From the NCBI RefSeq assembly GCF_005239225.2, contig NC_133296.1, forward strand, positions 5,146,001 to 5,210,000: DNA of 64,000 nucleotides, in the 5' to 3' direction. The notes below the pieces were generated by a model. That model saw only the letters and a program-made list of their open reading frames with translations. It was not told the DNA's origin and made no database searches. The number at the start of each line of letters is the position of its first letter. Position 1 is the stretch's first letter. A program made the position numbers and the translations under genes. Of this stretch, positions 10,470 through 22,639 are shown piece after piece. The DNA is from Populus alba (Eukaryota; Streptophyta; Magnoliopsida; Malpighiales; Salicaceae).

Positions 10470-12565
10470 GCCACCAATATGATTACTTGCGTTCTATTCT
10501 GTTGTTCATACTATGTTTGGATTCTTGGGTGGCGTAAGCTATTTTGTTTGTTGGAATTATTGCTTTATCTTTTTTAGGCTAGGCTACGTAGATTCAATGT
10601 TCTTAGATATTTTTATAGTCGATCTTATTTCACACTATTATTTTTTATTTGTTAATTTTATTAGACAAAGTTTTAAATCTATTTATTTTTCCCATACTGT
10701 AAAGATTATTTAAACATTTTTTTATTTGAAACTTGTCGTGGGTTTTTTAAAAGGAAAATTGCGATATTATTTTTTTTTTAAAATAAATGTTCAGGCTAAC
10801 TTGCACATATTTTGATTAATTTCATAGGCTGTTAAGTTAACGATCATGTAAGTCTCCAGTGACCCTGAAACTTATGAAATTTAAACTAATGATCTTAAAA
10901 AAAAAAAAAAACTTAAAATCCAACAAGTTAAACTATAATGAGCATATGACAAGTGTCATCAAACTAGTTAATTTTTAAAGACAATTAGATGGGAGTGGAA
11001 AGACTTGTTGGGTTCAGTTTCAAGAAGTAGGCCTGTCCCTCACATATGCTTTCTCATTGATATCTCGATGGCTGCTCGGCCTAGCGTTAGAGGTTTTGAA
11101 ATCCATTTAAACTGAGCCATGAAATGATTTAATTAACTCAAAGTACACGAACCAAAGGAAATTAACTCACTATATCTCTACATTGACAGAATCTAAGCTC
11201 TAAATTTAAAGGAAAAACAAATCTTAAAAGGAAGGGAATAAGTTGGAAAATAGAGGAAAAAAAGAGAATGTAAAATCTGGAAAAAAAAAATTGTGTAGAA
11301 AAATTTTCTTTCAACCCTCTTTTTATAGTTAATTTTAGAACCCAAACCCAAACTGATAATAAATTAAATTTGATAATTACCAAAATTATTTCCCTCAATT
11401 ATTAGTTCTGATTACTGACCATAAACCATAATTAATCATAATAATTTTTAACTTTAATTGTAATGTTTTTAAGCTGAAAAAATATCCATAAACTATTCAA
11501 GTTATTGAAGAAACTTGGTTCATGGACTGAACATTCTAATGGATTGATAAAAAATATTTTTTCTGAACAAAAAAATTATTTTAAAAAATCTATAATGTAC
11601 GATACAAGCTCGAAATCACTAGAACATGAAACGTGAGCTAAATATTCTAATATGTTGATAAAAATAATTATTTTATAGATTAAAATTTAGAAAAACAAAC
11701 CCAAACTCAAGATCCAAACCTAAGTTGAGTCGAGCACGCCCATATGAGTTAAATTCATATTATTTTACTAATATTTATTTATAACTCATTAAATAAATAA
11801 AATAAACGTAAGAAAATCTCATTTCTGAGCCCGAGCTATTTTTTTCTTCTTCTTCGGGCGATGTAAAACAAGGAAGTACTGAAAGTGCAAGTTACAAGAA
11901 CGGGTTCAAGTATTTATGACCGAATTCATGAATGCTACCGTTGATTTGCAAGAGAAATTAATCCAAGGAAATGCATCATATATCTTTGTGTTCCAGAGGT
12001 ACGGGAAATGACATTCACATGCAATCTTATGGTGAAATATATAAATATATTAATTAATTTTGGAATAAATTCACATTCCTTATTCTTTACTTTTCCCAAC
12101 AATTACTTAATTAACCCCTTGAATACTTAAATTAGGAACTCATCGTCTTGCGTTCTCTCAAAGGAAGAGTAACTTAAATATTTGTAATAAATATTATACT
12201 TGCAATGTAAGACTTGTCCGTTCTTAAACTTAAATATTTTTTATATATTTTTAAATTAAAACAATTATTATCTTTATTTTTGTTGAAATTTTTAGATTAA
12301 TTAAAAGAATTTATTCTCTACATTTTAGATTAATATTTTATTCTCAGTTTTGATGGCTTTCAAATAGGTGTTTTAATACCATTGTCTACTTTTTATAAAA
12401 GAAAAAAAAAACAACAAAGTTTGCTTTTTTTTTTTTTTTTTTTTCTGTTTATATGATTCCCCTTTTGATACCAATAATTTATAAGATAAAGATTTCGCGG
12501 TACCACTTGAAGGATTTGGTCCCACAAGTGAATCACAAGGCCTTTTCCATGAGAAGGACATAAGA
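10470..12565. other. Intergenic DNA without recognisable genes
   Basis: AT-rich spacer with scattered homopolymers. It ends with the left target duplication of the SINE at 12581. Confidence 0.45.
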
Positions 12566-12580
12566 GGTCTGTTCCTTTTT

Positions 12581-12783
12581 TTTTTTTTTTTTTTTGGTAA
12601 TCCGGGGTGTCCGGGCCAGCTTACGCGTACCACGACTATTCCCCGGGCCCACTGAACATCCTGCAAGCCCAGTAGGCAGGTAAGGCACCGCGGGGGTGAC
12701 AGGCTGGTACTCTTGAGGATCGAACCCAGGACCTTCACAAAGACAAGCTTTGCTGTTGACTAATGGGCTAGACCCTCAAGTGT
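12581..12783 (-). mobile_element. tRNA-derived SINE with perfect 15-bp target duplication
   Basis: Read on the minus strand it starts with a tRNA-like head: box A TAGCCCATTAG near 12769 and box B GGGTTCGATCC near 12720. The body has CCTGTCACCCCCGCGGTGC and the tail CCCGGACACCCC, then poly(A), which appears as poly(T) on the plus strand at 12581-12595. It is flanked by GGTCTGTTCCTTTTT at 12566-12580 and again at 12784-12798. The perfect duplication implies a fairly recent insertion. It is the best-preserved of the three related SINEs. Confidence 0.87.
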
Positions 12784-12798
12784 GGTCTGTTCCTTTTT

Positions 12799-13404
12799 GT
12801 TCCAATCATGAGTGGTGGTTTTATCACATTGGAACCAGAAGAAGCAATATGATCCACTTGCATGAAGATAAAATGAATTATGAGATGTATTATTTCATGT
12901 CTAGCAATAAATAAATAAATGTAATCCAGAGCCACAGATGCAGCTATGGTCCTGAAAATAATAGCCTTTTGGCTCAACAAAAAATAACCAAATCTTCTGT
13001 TTTAATTTGGATCATCAAACTCCAATTATGTTTTTCAGCTAGTGTGTCAAAATTAGTGCGAAGACTATAATTCTAATGGTTGGAGATTTTTTTTTTGTTA
13101 AGGTTATCAAAATTATTCAATGATACATAGTATTATACTAAATAATTATCTCGCTCTATACCAAAAAAAAGAATGAACATAAAAGTCAGTGTTAAGGACA
13201 TAGGGAAATTTTTGGTATCTTAAAGTTCAACCTTCAAATCTCTTAATCTGACACTTTAATCTATTTCGAGTTTTAAATTAAATTGTATAGGAGATGTCTT
13301 AACATGATTTAGTTTACTTGGCAAGTCTAAAAACAACCTGAATGACTAGAAAAAATATTATTTGATTTTAAAAAAAAATATATTGAGATTACAATATATT
13401 ATAT
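12799..13404. other. Intergenic DNA
   Basis: AT-rich spacer with no gene or bounded element recognised. Confidence 0.45.
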
Positions 13405-13900
13405 CGACTCGGATTTCTCAACTTAACCTACTAAACCGATGACCTAGATTATGGAATCCATTGGGCTTAATAATATTTTTAAATTATTATTTTTATTTAA
13501 TTATATGATAACAAAAATAGTCAATTGCAAAATCAAGCACCAACTCAATGTTGAGATATTTGTTTAAAACCACAATAACCCCTTTATATAAAAGTAAACT
13601 GAAATAAATTATAAAGCTCAATTCTCAGTCAACCCAAACTAACTTGTCAAACATGTGACTCGAACATGGACTCCATTGAGTATAATAACATTTTTTTAAC
13701 TATTTTTAATTTAATTGTATAACATGAAAAATAGAAGCTTGAAAAATTCAACATCAATCCAATGTTAGTATTTTTATTGAGACCAAGATGACCTCATCGA
13801 AAGCAAACTAAAATAAATCATGAACCTCAATTCTCAATCAACCCAAGTTCACTTACCAAACCCACGATCCAGGTGATGAATTCAACAAGGTTTAATAATT
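13405..13900. repeat. Diverged tandem repeat, period about 211 bp
   Basis: Anchor phrases recur at about 13460 (CCATTGGGCTTAATAA), 13672 (CCATTGAGTATAATAA) and 13882 (CAACAAGGTTTAATAA). Each is preceded by a TCTCA(A/G)(C/T)..AACC segment and followed by a TCAA..CCAA(C/T)(G/T)TT segment. This gives about 2.3 diverged units. The vocabulary resembles the T-rich Populus-type repeats elsewhere in the window. Confidence 0.55.
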
Positions 13901-14901
13901 TGCTGGGATGATTGTCTAAAATAATGATAAACCTACAAAAAGCAAACAAAAAACATTACGCGGCTCCATTCAAAATTAATCAAATACTGAAGTATAAAAT
14001 TAAAAAAAATAAGTAAGAAAAAAAAACTCAATATTGAAGGATGAAAATGAAAAACAAAACCAATAAGAGGAAAGAAAAAAAAAGTTGGGAGCACAGGTCT
14101 AGAAGGCCTAACGAACCTTGGCCTTTTTTTTTAGCCTTAAAAGAAGATTTTGACAACTATAAATGGCTAGAAAGTCGGGCAACCAACCTTAAGAGTTAAA
14201 AAAAAACATTTTTACCCATTTGCTTAAGTGAAAGAACATAAAAAAACACCTACAAACCTCTATAAACCCATTTTAAAGAAATTGCACAGTTTGAGGATGT
14301 CACAGTTTAGAACCACCATACTGAACCACCATACTTGACTAAATATCGCGTTTCTAAACTACAACATCATTTATAATTTTGTTGCACTTCTAAAATATGA
14401 CATTTGATCAAATTCTACAGTCCTGAAACACAATATCAATTAGTAGATCATTTTGAGAAACACTTAAACATTTCAAAAAACAATTGAATTGTTTTGGCTA
14501 TTGTCTGATTTTGGAATTTTTTTGTGTTTTAAGTCTGAAAATGTTTATGAAATCATAGTTTTTGTTAATCTAAAATTGAATGTACTTTATGATTTTAGAG
14601 AGTTAAAAATTTCATAATTTTAATAAAATTTGCATAGAGTTTCCCTTATATAGAAACTATACCTAAAATTTTATCCCACTTAAAAAAACTTGCAAAAAAC
14701 CACAATAACCCCAATCAACAAATTCTAACTAAACTCAACAAATTCTCACATTTCATAATCACAAGTACCCAAGAAAGCACAAAAAAAAAAAAACATATAT
14801 ACACGCGAAATGAATAAAAAGCAATTCAATAATACAATATTCAAATAATCCCAAAATAGATAAACATAACACATATATTTATCAATTTATTTATGTCTAT
14901 G
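13901..14901. other. Intergenic DNA
   Basis: A-rich, non-coding. Nothing recognised between the tandem repeat and the coding remnant at 14902. Confidence 0.45.
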
Positions 14902-15135
14902 TCATTTACTGGATGATTTGGGCTCATCAATAGCACGACTAGATCCATTTCTTGCACCTGTCTGAGTGGCCTCATCCTCTGCTACAATATCATTAAGAGT
15001 TAACCTCTCTCCAAGATATCAAGTCCAGTGCGACAAACATTTAACCACCGAAATGCAATAATGTGAACTTTGCTTTCTTCGTCAATATTACAAAGATAAG
15101 ATGCAGCCTCTCGATCCTCTCATAGCATAAAGTCA
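14902..15135 (-). pseudogene. Unidentified coding remnant (C-terminal exon-like)
   Basis: On the minus strand, from about 15135, a frame reads EDREAASYLCNIDEESK and continues with a hydrophobic AFRWLNVC segment to about 15005. After one frameshift it continues as NDIVAEDEATQTGARNGSS and ends at a TGA (14902-14904). Codon use and composition look protein-like, unlike the surrounding AT-rich DNA. An in-frame stop near 15118 and the frameshift indicate a pseudogene. A possible acceptor (TTAG) precedes the remnant near 15133. I do not recognise the family. It could be a gene fragment or a captured exon inside a transposon. Confidence 0.45.
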
Positions 15136-16102
15136 ATCTAACACTAATAAATATTATTATAATCTCACTCATGTCTATAACAAATGGTTTCTTTTATTTC
15201 TGCATATGACATGCCTAAATTACCATTTAACAACAAACTGTTTTCACCATTATATGTGATACTATTGTTCACATCATGAATAGTAGTGTCGCCGTAACAA
15301 CATAACATAAATATATTATAATACATTATGTTTAAAAAAAATTGGATTTTGATCATTTGGATGTAATTGTAACTAAATTGCATTATCCTTACACTAATTT
15401 GCAAAATTCATATTAAATACAATCAAATTCCTAAAATTTAACATTAAAGCAAATTCACCAATAATTAAATAGAATTCAAGAAATGAAATTTAATTGATAT
15501 TTTCATGCTCAATTGCATTAAATCAACCCCAAATTCATAATAAATTAATATAATTCAAAGAAAATACCAAATTTGTGAACTTTTCAACAATTCAATGAAA
15601 CATGTTATTTGTCATGCAAATCCCATATACATGCCTACTTACATTAAATCATCAAGCATAGTTAATTATATTATTAGCTAATTCCAACAATACACACAAA
15701 ATCCTTAATTTGACAACTTAGCATAAATTAAACGCAACATATAATTAATTTAACTTATTTTCATGTTCAACTATACCAAATCAACCATAATTTATAATAT
15801 TCTTAAAATATTTTTTCAAAAAAATTCATCATAAACCCTAAATTCATCATAAACCCTAAATTCAACCTAAACAATTATTTTATTTTAACTCAACCAAATA
15901 CAAACTGATGGCAATATAGTATGTTTACCTTGCTTGTAGGACTAGAAAAAGGGTCGGGGCATCAACAACAACAAAGATAGTAGTGGATTTTTAACATAAA
16001 ATATTCAAAGATACTTAGAGACTACGATAAGTTTGTTTTTTTTTTTTTTAAGAGCACAATCTAAGTGTTTAATGGGTTATTTTAGAGAGAGATTGAGGGT
16101 AT
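15136..16102. other. Intergenic DNA
   Basis: AT-rich. A short duplicated phrase (TTCATCATAAACCCTAAA twice) occurs near 15825-15860. No gene seen. Confidence 0.45.
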
Positions 16103-16604
16103 TGTCAAATAATCAATTCAACCCAAAAACTTAAGCTTCTAAGTAAGATCCTAAGATATGATTTATATTATTATGTAACACATCCCCTCAAGTGAAAGCC
16201 TTTTGAGCTTGAAACTTGTATAGATTCACACTACCTTGTGCTTACTTTTATTAAATAAATAGGTTGGTGAGATTTGAACTCGTAATCGCTTGGTTATCAA
16301 GGCTCTGATACTATGTCAAAGAACCAATTCAACCCAAAAGCTTAGGTTCTTAGGTGAGATCTCAAGATATGATTTATATTATTCTGTAACACACTCCCTC
16401 AAATGAAAGCCCTTTGAGCTTGAAACTTACACATGCTCATACTACCTTGTGCTTACTTTTTATTAAATAAATATGGATAGTGAGATTCAAACTCGTGATC
16501 GCTTTGTTATCAAGACTTTAATACCATATCAAAGAACCAATTCAACTCAAAAGCTTAAGTTTTTAGGTGAGGTCACAAAATATGATTTATATTATTTTTT
16601 AACA
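16103..16604 (-). mobile_element. TRIM retroelement with three 78-bp LTRs
   Basis: Three direct repeats of exactly 78 bp lie at 16103-16180, 16314-16391 and 16527-16604. On the minus strand each begins TGTTA (or TGTTAAA) and ends TTTGACA, TTTGATA or similar. Two internal segments (16181-16313, 133 bp; 16392-16526, 135 bp) separate them. Beside LTR2 the minus strand reads TATCAGAGCC, matching an initiator-Met tRNA primer site. Next to LTR1 lies a purine tract, TTGAGGGGATG. The flanks GGTAT and GATAT may be a worn 5-bp target duplication. This is the structure of a terminal-repeat retrotransposon in miniature, in a tandem LTR-int-LTR-int-LTR form. No proteins are encoded. Confidence 0.82.
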
Positions 16605-19564
16605 GATATTAGTAGTTTTTTAAGAGAGAAAGAGTATCTATGTGTTGTTTTTTTCGATCTAGAAAGTTTAAATTTTAATTGATATCGCGCTTTTGAAACG
16701 CGATCTTTAACCATGTTGCACTTCTTAATAGTAATATTTACTAAATATTATGACTTTTGAGCATGACATAGTTAAAATGTTTTATTTCACTAAAAAAAAT
16801 TTACATTTACTATGCTAATTTTTTAAAAAATTAATCCAATAATGTGCAAGCATGATAGATTTAGTTTACGAAATCCAGACGATTCGAATCCGTAAGAACT
16901 GACATGATTTAGATTGACAAGAACATATTATTACATCATAAATCAAATAGTTTGAGCATTGAAATTAATTTGCATGGTTGTGATCCTCTGGTTCTTGTCC
17001 AAAACATATACAGCCAGATGTCTAGCACCTGTCCCGTGCCTGACTTGACAATGCATGCATGTTTCCCTTTCAAAATCTCTCTTTCTTTTTTCTGCTTGTC
17101 TGCTTGCTTGCGCTGGTCCTCACCTTCCAAATTTTGAGTTGGCAATGCATATCTCCTTTACTATTTATATCATATGCTAAAAGTGAGACTCACTTTCGGA
17201 TAATGTAATTAATGCTTTACATGCAGTAAGGAATTACTATTTATATCATATACTAAAATATTTTTCATATTAATTGTACTATCAAATAATCAACTAAATT
17301 GCTAAGTACATGTAATCCCTATTGTAGGAGAGAATTGGAGGGAAGGTTTTCTTTAATTGTTTGATGATGTACACATCAAAATATAAAATCTCAAATCTCT
17401 TAAAAAGAAGTCCCAATCACTTTTTACTCACGTATTGTTCTCTCATTCTTTACTAGAAAGGAAAGTTTCCATTTCCATTCTTTAGTGAAGATCACACGAG
17501 GAGCTTGTAAATAATTAATATTTAAAAAGTAATATTTTTTTATTGATACAAACGATATAAAAACTACTACCCCAATAGTTGGATGGTAAGTCAGAAGTTT
17601 TTCCATACTACTTTTATATTTATTTTTTATATAATTCCATGTAGGATCTTGGATATTTGAAATTTGTTTCGGGTGGTTAATTGAGGCATTGTATGTTATT
17701 GGTCTTGGAAAGAATATACTTTAAAGATGAAAACAAATAAAGGTGGGTAAAATTGTCAAAAAAATCAATCCAAAAAATTTATTTTAAATAAAATAAATAG
17801 TAATAAAAAAATAAAAATCAAATATGAAAGATGAAAACATTGAAGAAATTGAACTCTAATTTTATAAATTATTTTAAATAAAACAAATAATAATCTATAG
17901 AACAAGGTTCAAATCTTAAGGAAAAACAAATTGAATTGTTGATTTGAAATTTAAAAGGAGTTGACGTTAAAATTGAGGAGGAGAGAAAAATGAATGAGAA
18001 AAAAAAAGATATGCAGCGCCAAATTAGAGAGGGCTACTGAGACAATCCAAATGTAGCTGCGAAAACATGGTGTTTTGTCATTGAAAGGTCCAGCATGTGC
18101 CACCCACTTGCTAGCATTGCATGTGCTAGATAGTTTTTTAAAATAATATTTAATATTTATTTAAATACAAAAATGCTCTTGGGTCAATTCGATACTGAAA
18201 AAAAAAATCAGGATGAAAGAATGAAAAAACACTTGGAAGATAGTTTAGCAAATTTTGTTTTTAAATAAAACGGAAGGGTGCTATTTACTCTAGCTATGGA
18301 CTAATTGTAAAATTACGGTTTCACCTCTCATGACAAATAAATTTGGCCTGACTGACAGTAAAAGGATTTTTTTCATTTTTTCAAACAATAAAAGTATGAA
18401 ATTACCCTTGGAACCAAAAAAGTTTGTGCTGGGTATGGAGGCAGTTTTGGGTATTTCATTTTAATGTATAATGACATTATTTTAGTCAAAAAAAAAAAAA
18501 AAAAAAAACACCTTTTGTTCAAGGTTTTTTCTTTTTATTTCATCTTGGCTTTTTTTGTTATTGTTGAGTAGGCTAAGGGGCAAATTTATACTTTGCTATA
18601 TAATAAATATTATACAAAGAAGTGGTTGACGTGTTAACGCGTGAAGGATTGCCCCGGTCTTTGTGTCGTGTGTGCACCGACATCAACCAATTAGAGGCTT
18701 CCAAGGAACCATTTGATTCGTCTTCACGACCCTTTAATTCCTAGAAAGCATATGTTCTAAACTAATCTCCTCGATTTCATCCTTCAATTTTAATTTTTAA
18801 TATGCTATTTTTTTAATTTGGTCCTTATTTTTATTTTCAATCCCAACATCAAAAAATATTAGTTTTCCTCTAATTTATTTATATTTCAATTTTGATCCTT
18901 ATTTTTTTAATTTTTATTCTTCTTTTGGTCCTTTTGTGAGATTGAATTTTATCTTAATCTCATGCTTTAACGTTTAACTGGTTGAGAATTGGGTTTCATT
19001 GTGTTGCAATATAATGTGCTCCAGTCTAGTGATCCAAGTCACAGGTTTAAGAAGTTAGTCTCGGTAGACATCTTTTTTTGAAAAACAATTTCTTTAAACA
19101 GCATTTTTTTTAAAAAATAGGCTTTTTGTCTCATAATTTGAGCTGTGGATTTGACATATTAACTTGAGTTGACTCGGTATTTATTATCTGGATTACAGGT
19201 TTGTCTTTCTGACTAGGGTTTACTATGGCCAAGTTTCTTTTATCATTTGTTTACCTTATTTTGTCGTTTCGTATTTAATCGGTTAATAATTGAGTTGTAT
19301 CTTTTTTTCCCCTTTTGAAATATGTTTTTTTCTCAAATTATCATAACCATTTTTTTTATTTAGTCTATTTATTGTCATTATTTCTTTTTTTTATCATCTA
19401 ATTAAAATAAAATCAATTTATTTAATTTAGTTAGGTCTATAATCCAAGTTATAGATTAAAAAAAAAAAACAAAAAAAAACACTTGTAGCACTAGAACATA
19501 ATTTTTTATAAAAAAAAATGTGGTATGCCTCCATGCCATAGTCATAGTGTAGGTATACAAGCCC
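16605..19564. other. Intergenic DNA, T/A-rich
   Basis: Non-coding, with poly-A/T tracts (for example near 18488). The phrase family TTTTAATTTGGTCCTTATTT, GGTTGAGAATTGGGTTTCA and GAGTTGACTCGG (about 18780-19220) belongs to the T-rich repeat family also present near 36,200 and 60,200. A higher-GC patch at 18,620-18,740 remains unexplained. Confidence 0.45.
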
Positions 19565-19725
19565 GTTTGATTTTAGGGTAACAATTTGTTTTTTTAAAGT
19601 ATTTTTTATTTAGAAATATATTATAATAATTTTTTTATTTTTTTATTTTATTTTTGACATAAACAAATTAAAACAATTTAAAAATAAAATAAAAATTAAT
19701 TTAAAAGAAAAAAACAAATAGACTC
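19565..19725. mobile_element. AT-rich MITE copy (family M1)
   Basis: Starts GCCCGTTTGATTTTAGGG, followed by TTTTTTAAAGTATTTTTTAT and the ACAAATTAAAACAATTTAAAAA centre typical of this family. Boundaries are approximate. Confidence 0.45.
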
Positions 19726-22060
19726 TGCAACTAGTCTGAGCTTTTTGTTACATTTTCTGGCAGTTAAATCAACTTGAATTTATCTGCTTTAATTCATCAA
19801 TGCAAAACCTCCGTGCATCTTATTTGTGACATAGGAAAGAGAGAGAATCTGGAAATAAAAGGGAGTCAATGCTTTTTTTTTTTTTTTTTGCAAACCAAGG
19901 AAACCTTAATATAAGAGCATCTCCTGTGGATATGCTAAATAAAGAGATAAAAATAATAATAAAATATTATTTTAACTTTTTTAATATTTATGCATGATAA
20001 ACAAAATACTATTTTATCATTTTAAAAAAAATATTATTTTTACATGTCTTGTAAAAATGTTAAAATACTATTTATTACCATAGTCTTTTATAAGATTATT
20101 CTAGTCTTATATATCTTGGGTTTAATGAGTTTATCCAGGTTAACTCAAGATTATTTTTTTATTTTTTTAGTTTTATTATTTAATATAAAATTTATTAAAA
20201 TTTAATTATATTATTTTTAGATATAATAAATCTACGGCGTGATATCACACCGTTAAAGAAGGCAGTGGCTATGGCTTTTGTGGCATTGAGTGCTACACAG
20301 GCCTTGGTCACTTCCCTATAATGAACGGTTTTGAAGGCAGCAGCCTTCCCTATTTTTTTTTATTATTTTTTTTAACATATATAGTCACACACACACACAC
20401 ACACACACACACACCAAGCTTGTAAGTTTTCTAAATAATTCAATTCAGTCACTGCCCTCGTATACTTGTTTTCAATTTTCTTTTTCCTTTTAAAAAAAAA
20501 AAATACACACACGCAAGCTCTCTCAATCATTGTGGCATGGTCCCATCTATGAAAGCAATTTATTAAATGGTCTTCACATAAATATGGCGAGAATATTACT
20601 TATTAAATTGTTGTCTCGTAATATTCTCTCCTGTACTAAAAAAAACCTAGGGTAAAAACCCCAGCTTCTTCATTGTTCTGCCTTTTTTTTTTAATCTTAT
20701 TTTTCCTTTTTTTTCTTGATTATTTTTTAGTTTTTTACTTTTAATTTTATCATTTAATATTTTATTAATTTTAAATGATCTTCATAATTTATTTTAGTTT
20801 ACTTCTATAAGATTATACAATCTCAAACAAACACCTTGCTATATAATTGATGTTTAATCTTGCAAGCACTTATTTTTGTTATTATATCATGGTGTAAAAC
20901 ATGGTTTAAAAATACAAAGTTGTTAAGCCTAGTCACCAACAAGCATTGGTGAATATTATAAACCCGGTTTAATATCTAAAACTCGTAATTTGAGAAACCT
21001 TAAACCTATGTTTAACTAAAAAGATTAATTTCCAACTAATTTAATTTTAAAGGATGAAATCATGAAAAAATATTAACTAAAAAAACTTTGCAAAATCCAA
21101 AAATATAGCAACAAAAAGAATTATGATAAAATTTAATAGAACAAAAAACCTACGATGAAATTATATAAAAAAATCAATCTTAAAAATTATCCCAAATAAA
21201 AAAAATTGAATTAAAAGAATATAGACTAGATTTAAAAGATTAAAAAATCATACAGGGTGGATTGAAAAACATTTGTAATTTGATAGATTATTTATAGATA
21301 AAAACAAATGGTAGGGGGATGAAATTGAAAAACATTTTTAATTTCATAACTTATTCAAAATATAAAAAATAATAATTAAAATGAAAGAGATCAAATCTGA
21401 AGGATAAATATATTGTAGGGGTTGGACTTGGTTTTTTAAAGGGGTGATACGGAATTTGAGGTGGGGAGAAAGAAAGAAAAAAAATAATTGTTGGAATCAA
21501 ACCTAATATGTGTAAAAAGAATGCATCACTCGATTGTATTAAAAGTGCTGAGACATTTCAAACACCATCTTGAAAGGTGATGTTTAGTGGCTAGACATTT
21601 CTACATTCAACGACTACATAGCACAGAGGTCATCCCCACGTGTAAAAAACTTTTTTAAAATTATATTTAATAAATATAATTCACAACAATGCTCTTGGGT
21701 ACCCTTAAATAACTAATTTAACTTTATATAATTTATAAAAGGCAATTATGTTATAATAAAAATACATCTTATTATTCCAAAGGTTTAATCACCAAGGGAA
21801 GAAGAGTTCATCACTACACTGTTAAAATGAATAATAATCTTGACCTTGTTTTAGAGTTACTTTCCTATGAATTTTTTTATTTTTTAATAATAAAGTATAA
21901 AGATGTCATCATCTCTCCAAGATATCAATCAAAGGACATGACTTGAATCCGAAATCCCATAGTGGAATAACAAGTCTTCTCCACAAATTAAAGAACACCT
22001 CGTGAAGCATGCATTCTTTAATCAATGACTAGTTGCTTGCTAATAAGATTAATTCATGAT
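19726..22060. other. Intergenic DNA with (CA)n microsatellite
   Basis: AT-rich and non-coding. A perfect (CA)n run is at 20386-20414. A somewhat higher-GC patch at 20230-20340 gave no protein or RNA match by eye. Confidence 0.45.
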
Positions 22061-22067
22061 TAGTGTG

Positions 22068-22610
22068 CTAATTCGATGGCGACGAAGGAATGAAAGAAAG
22101 GACCTCTGTTACTTTTTTCGTCTGGGGCCAAGACCATATCCTCTCGCAAGAGCTGTCCCAATTGCCTCGGTAGCAGATAAATAGGCACAAAATAATACTG
22201 CAGTGTATTTTATCACAAATATTGCAGCTCATGGCCCCTTCGTTTGTATTTAAGGCTCGTAAGCTTCCTTGAAATCTCGTCCCATCTTTCTCCTCTGTCT
22301 TCCCATCCTTCCCAGCTCTCCCTCTACGCCTGCAAATTAAGCAAAGTGTCCCTGTTTCTTGCTTCAGTTGCTGTAATCTCACTGTAACAGCCTTCCATGG
22401 AGGATCATAAAGATTGATGCAGCCAAGGATGACTTGCCGACGACTCGTTTTTGCTTCCATCAATATACGCATAATCAAGAAGAGATGAATCCGTTGGCAG
22501 GTTGTTCTTGGCTACATTTTTCTTTCTGCTCCTCATGCCAGGCTTATGGTGATTATCCTGTGAACTTGCAAGTTGCAAGGATCTCCTTCAAGATCACTGC
22601 TTCACTGATA
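22068..22610 (-). other. Unexplained higher-GC segment with short open frames
   Basis: GC content rises well above the neighbours. One minus-strand frame (start 22478) is open for 136 codons. A second frame is open from about 22597 to 22418 and carries a basic-then-polar segment, NHHKPGMRSRKKNVAKNNL, then TDSSLLDYAYIDGSKNESS before a stop. Neither resembles a family I know. Candidates are a small secreted or nuclear protein with unseen introns, a non-coding RNA locus, or a decayed gene. Confidence 0.28.
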
Positions 22611-22639
22611 TGAAAAACCATATGGTAATGTAATATAAT

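Noticed and set aside
12373..12738. 121-codon minus-strand open frame
   Set aside because: It runs through the SINE body and its poly(T) tail. The apparent protein is the translated retroelement with Lys runs from the tail.
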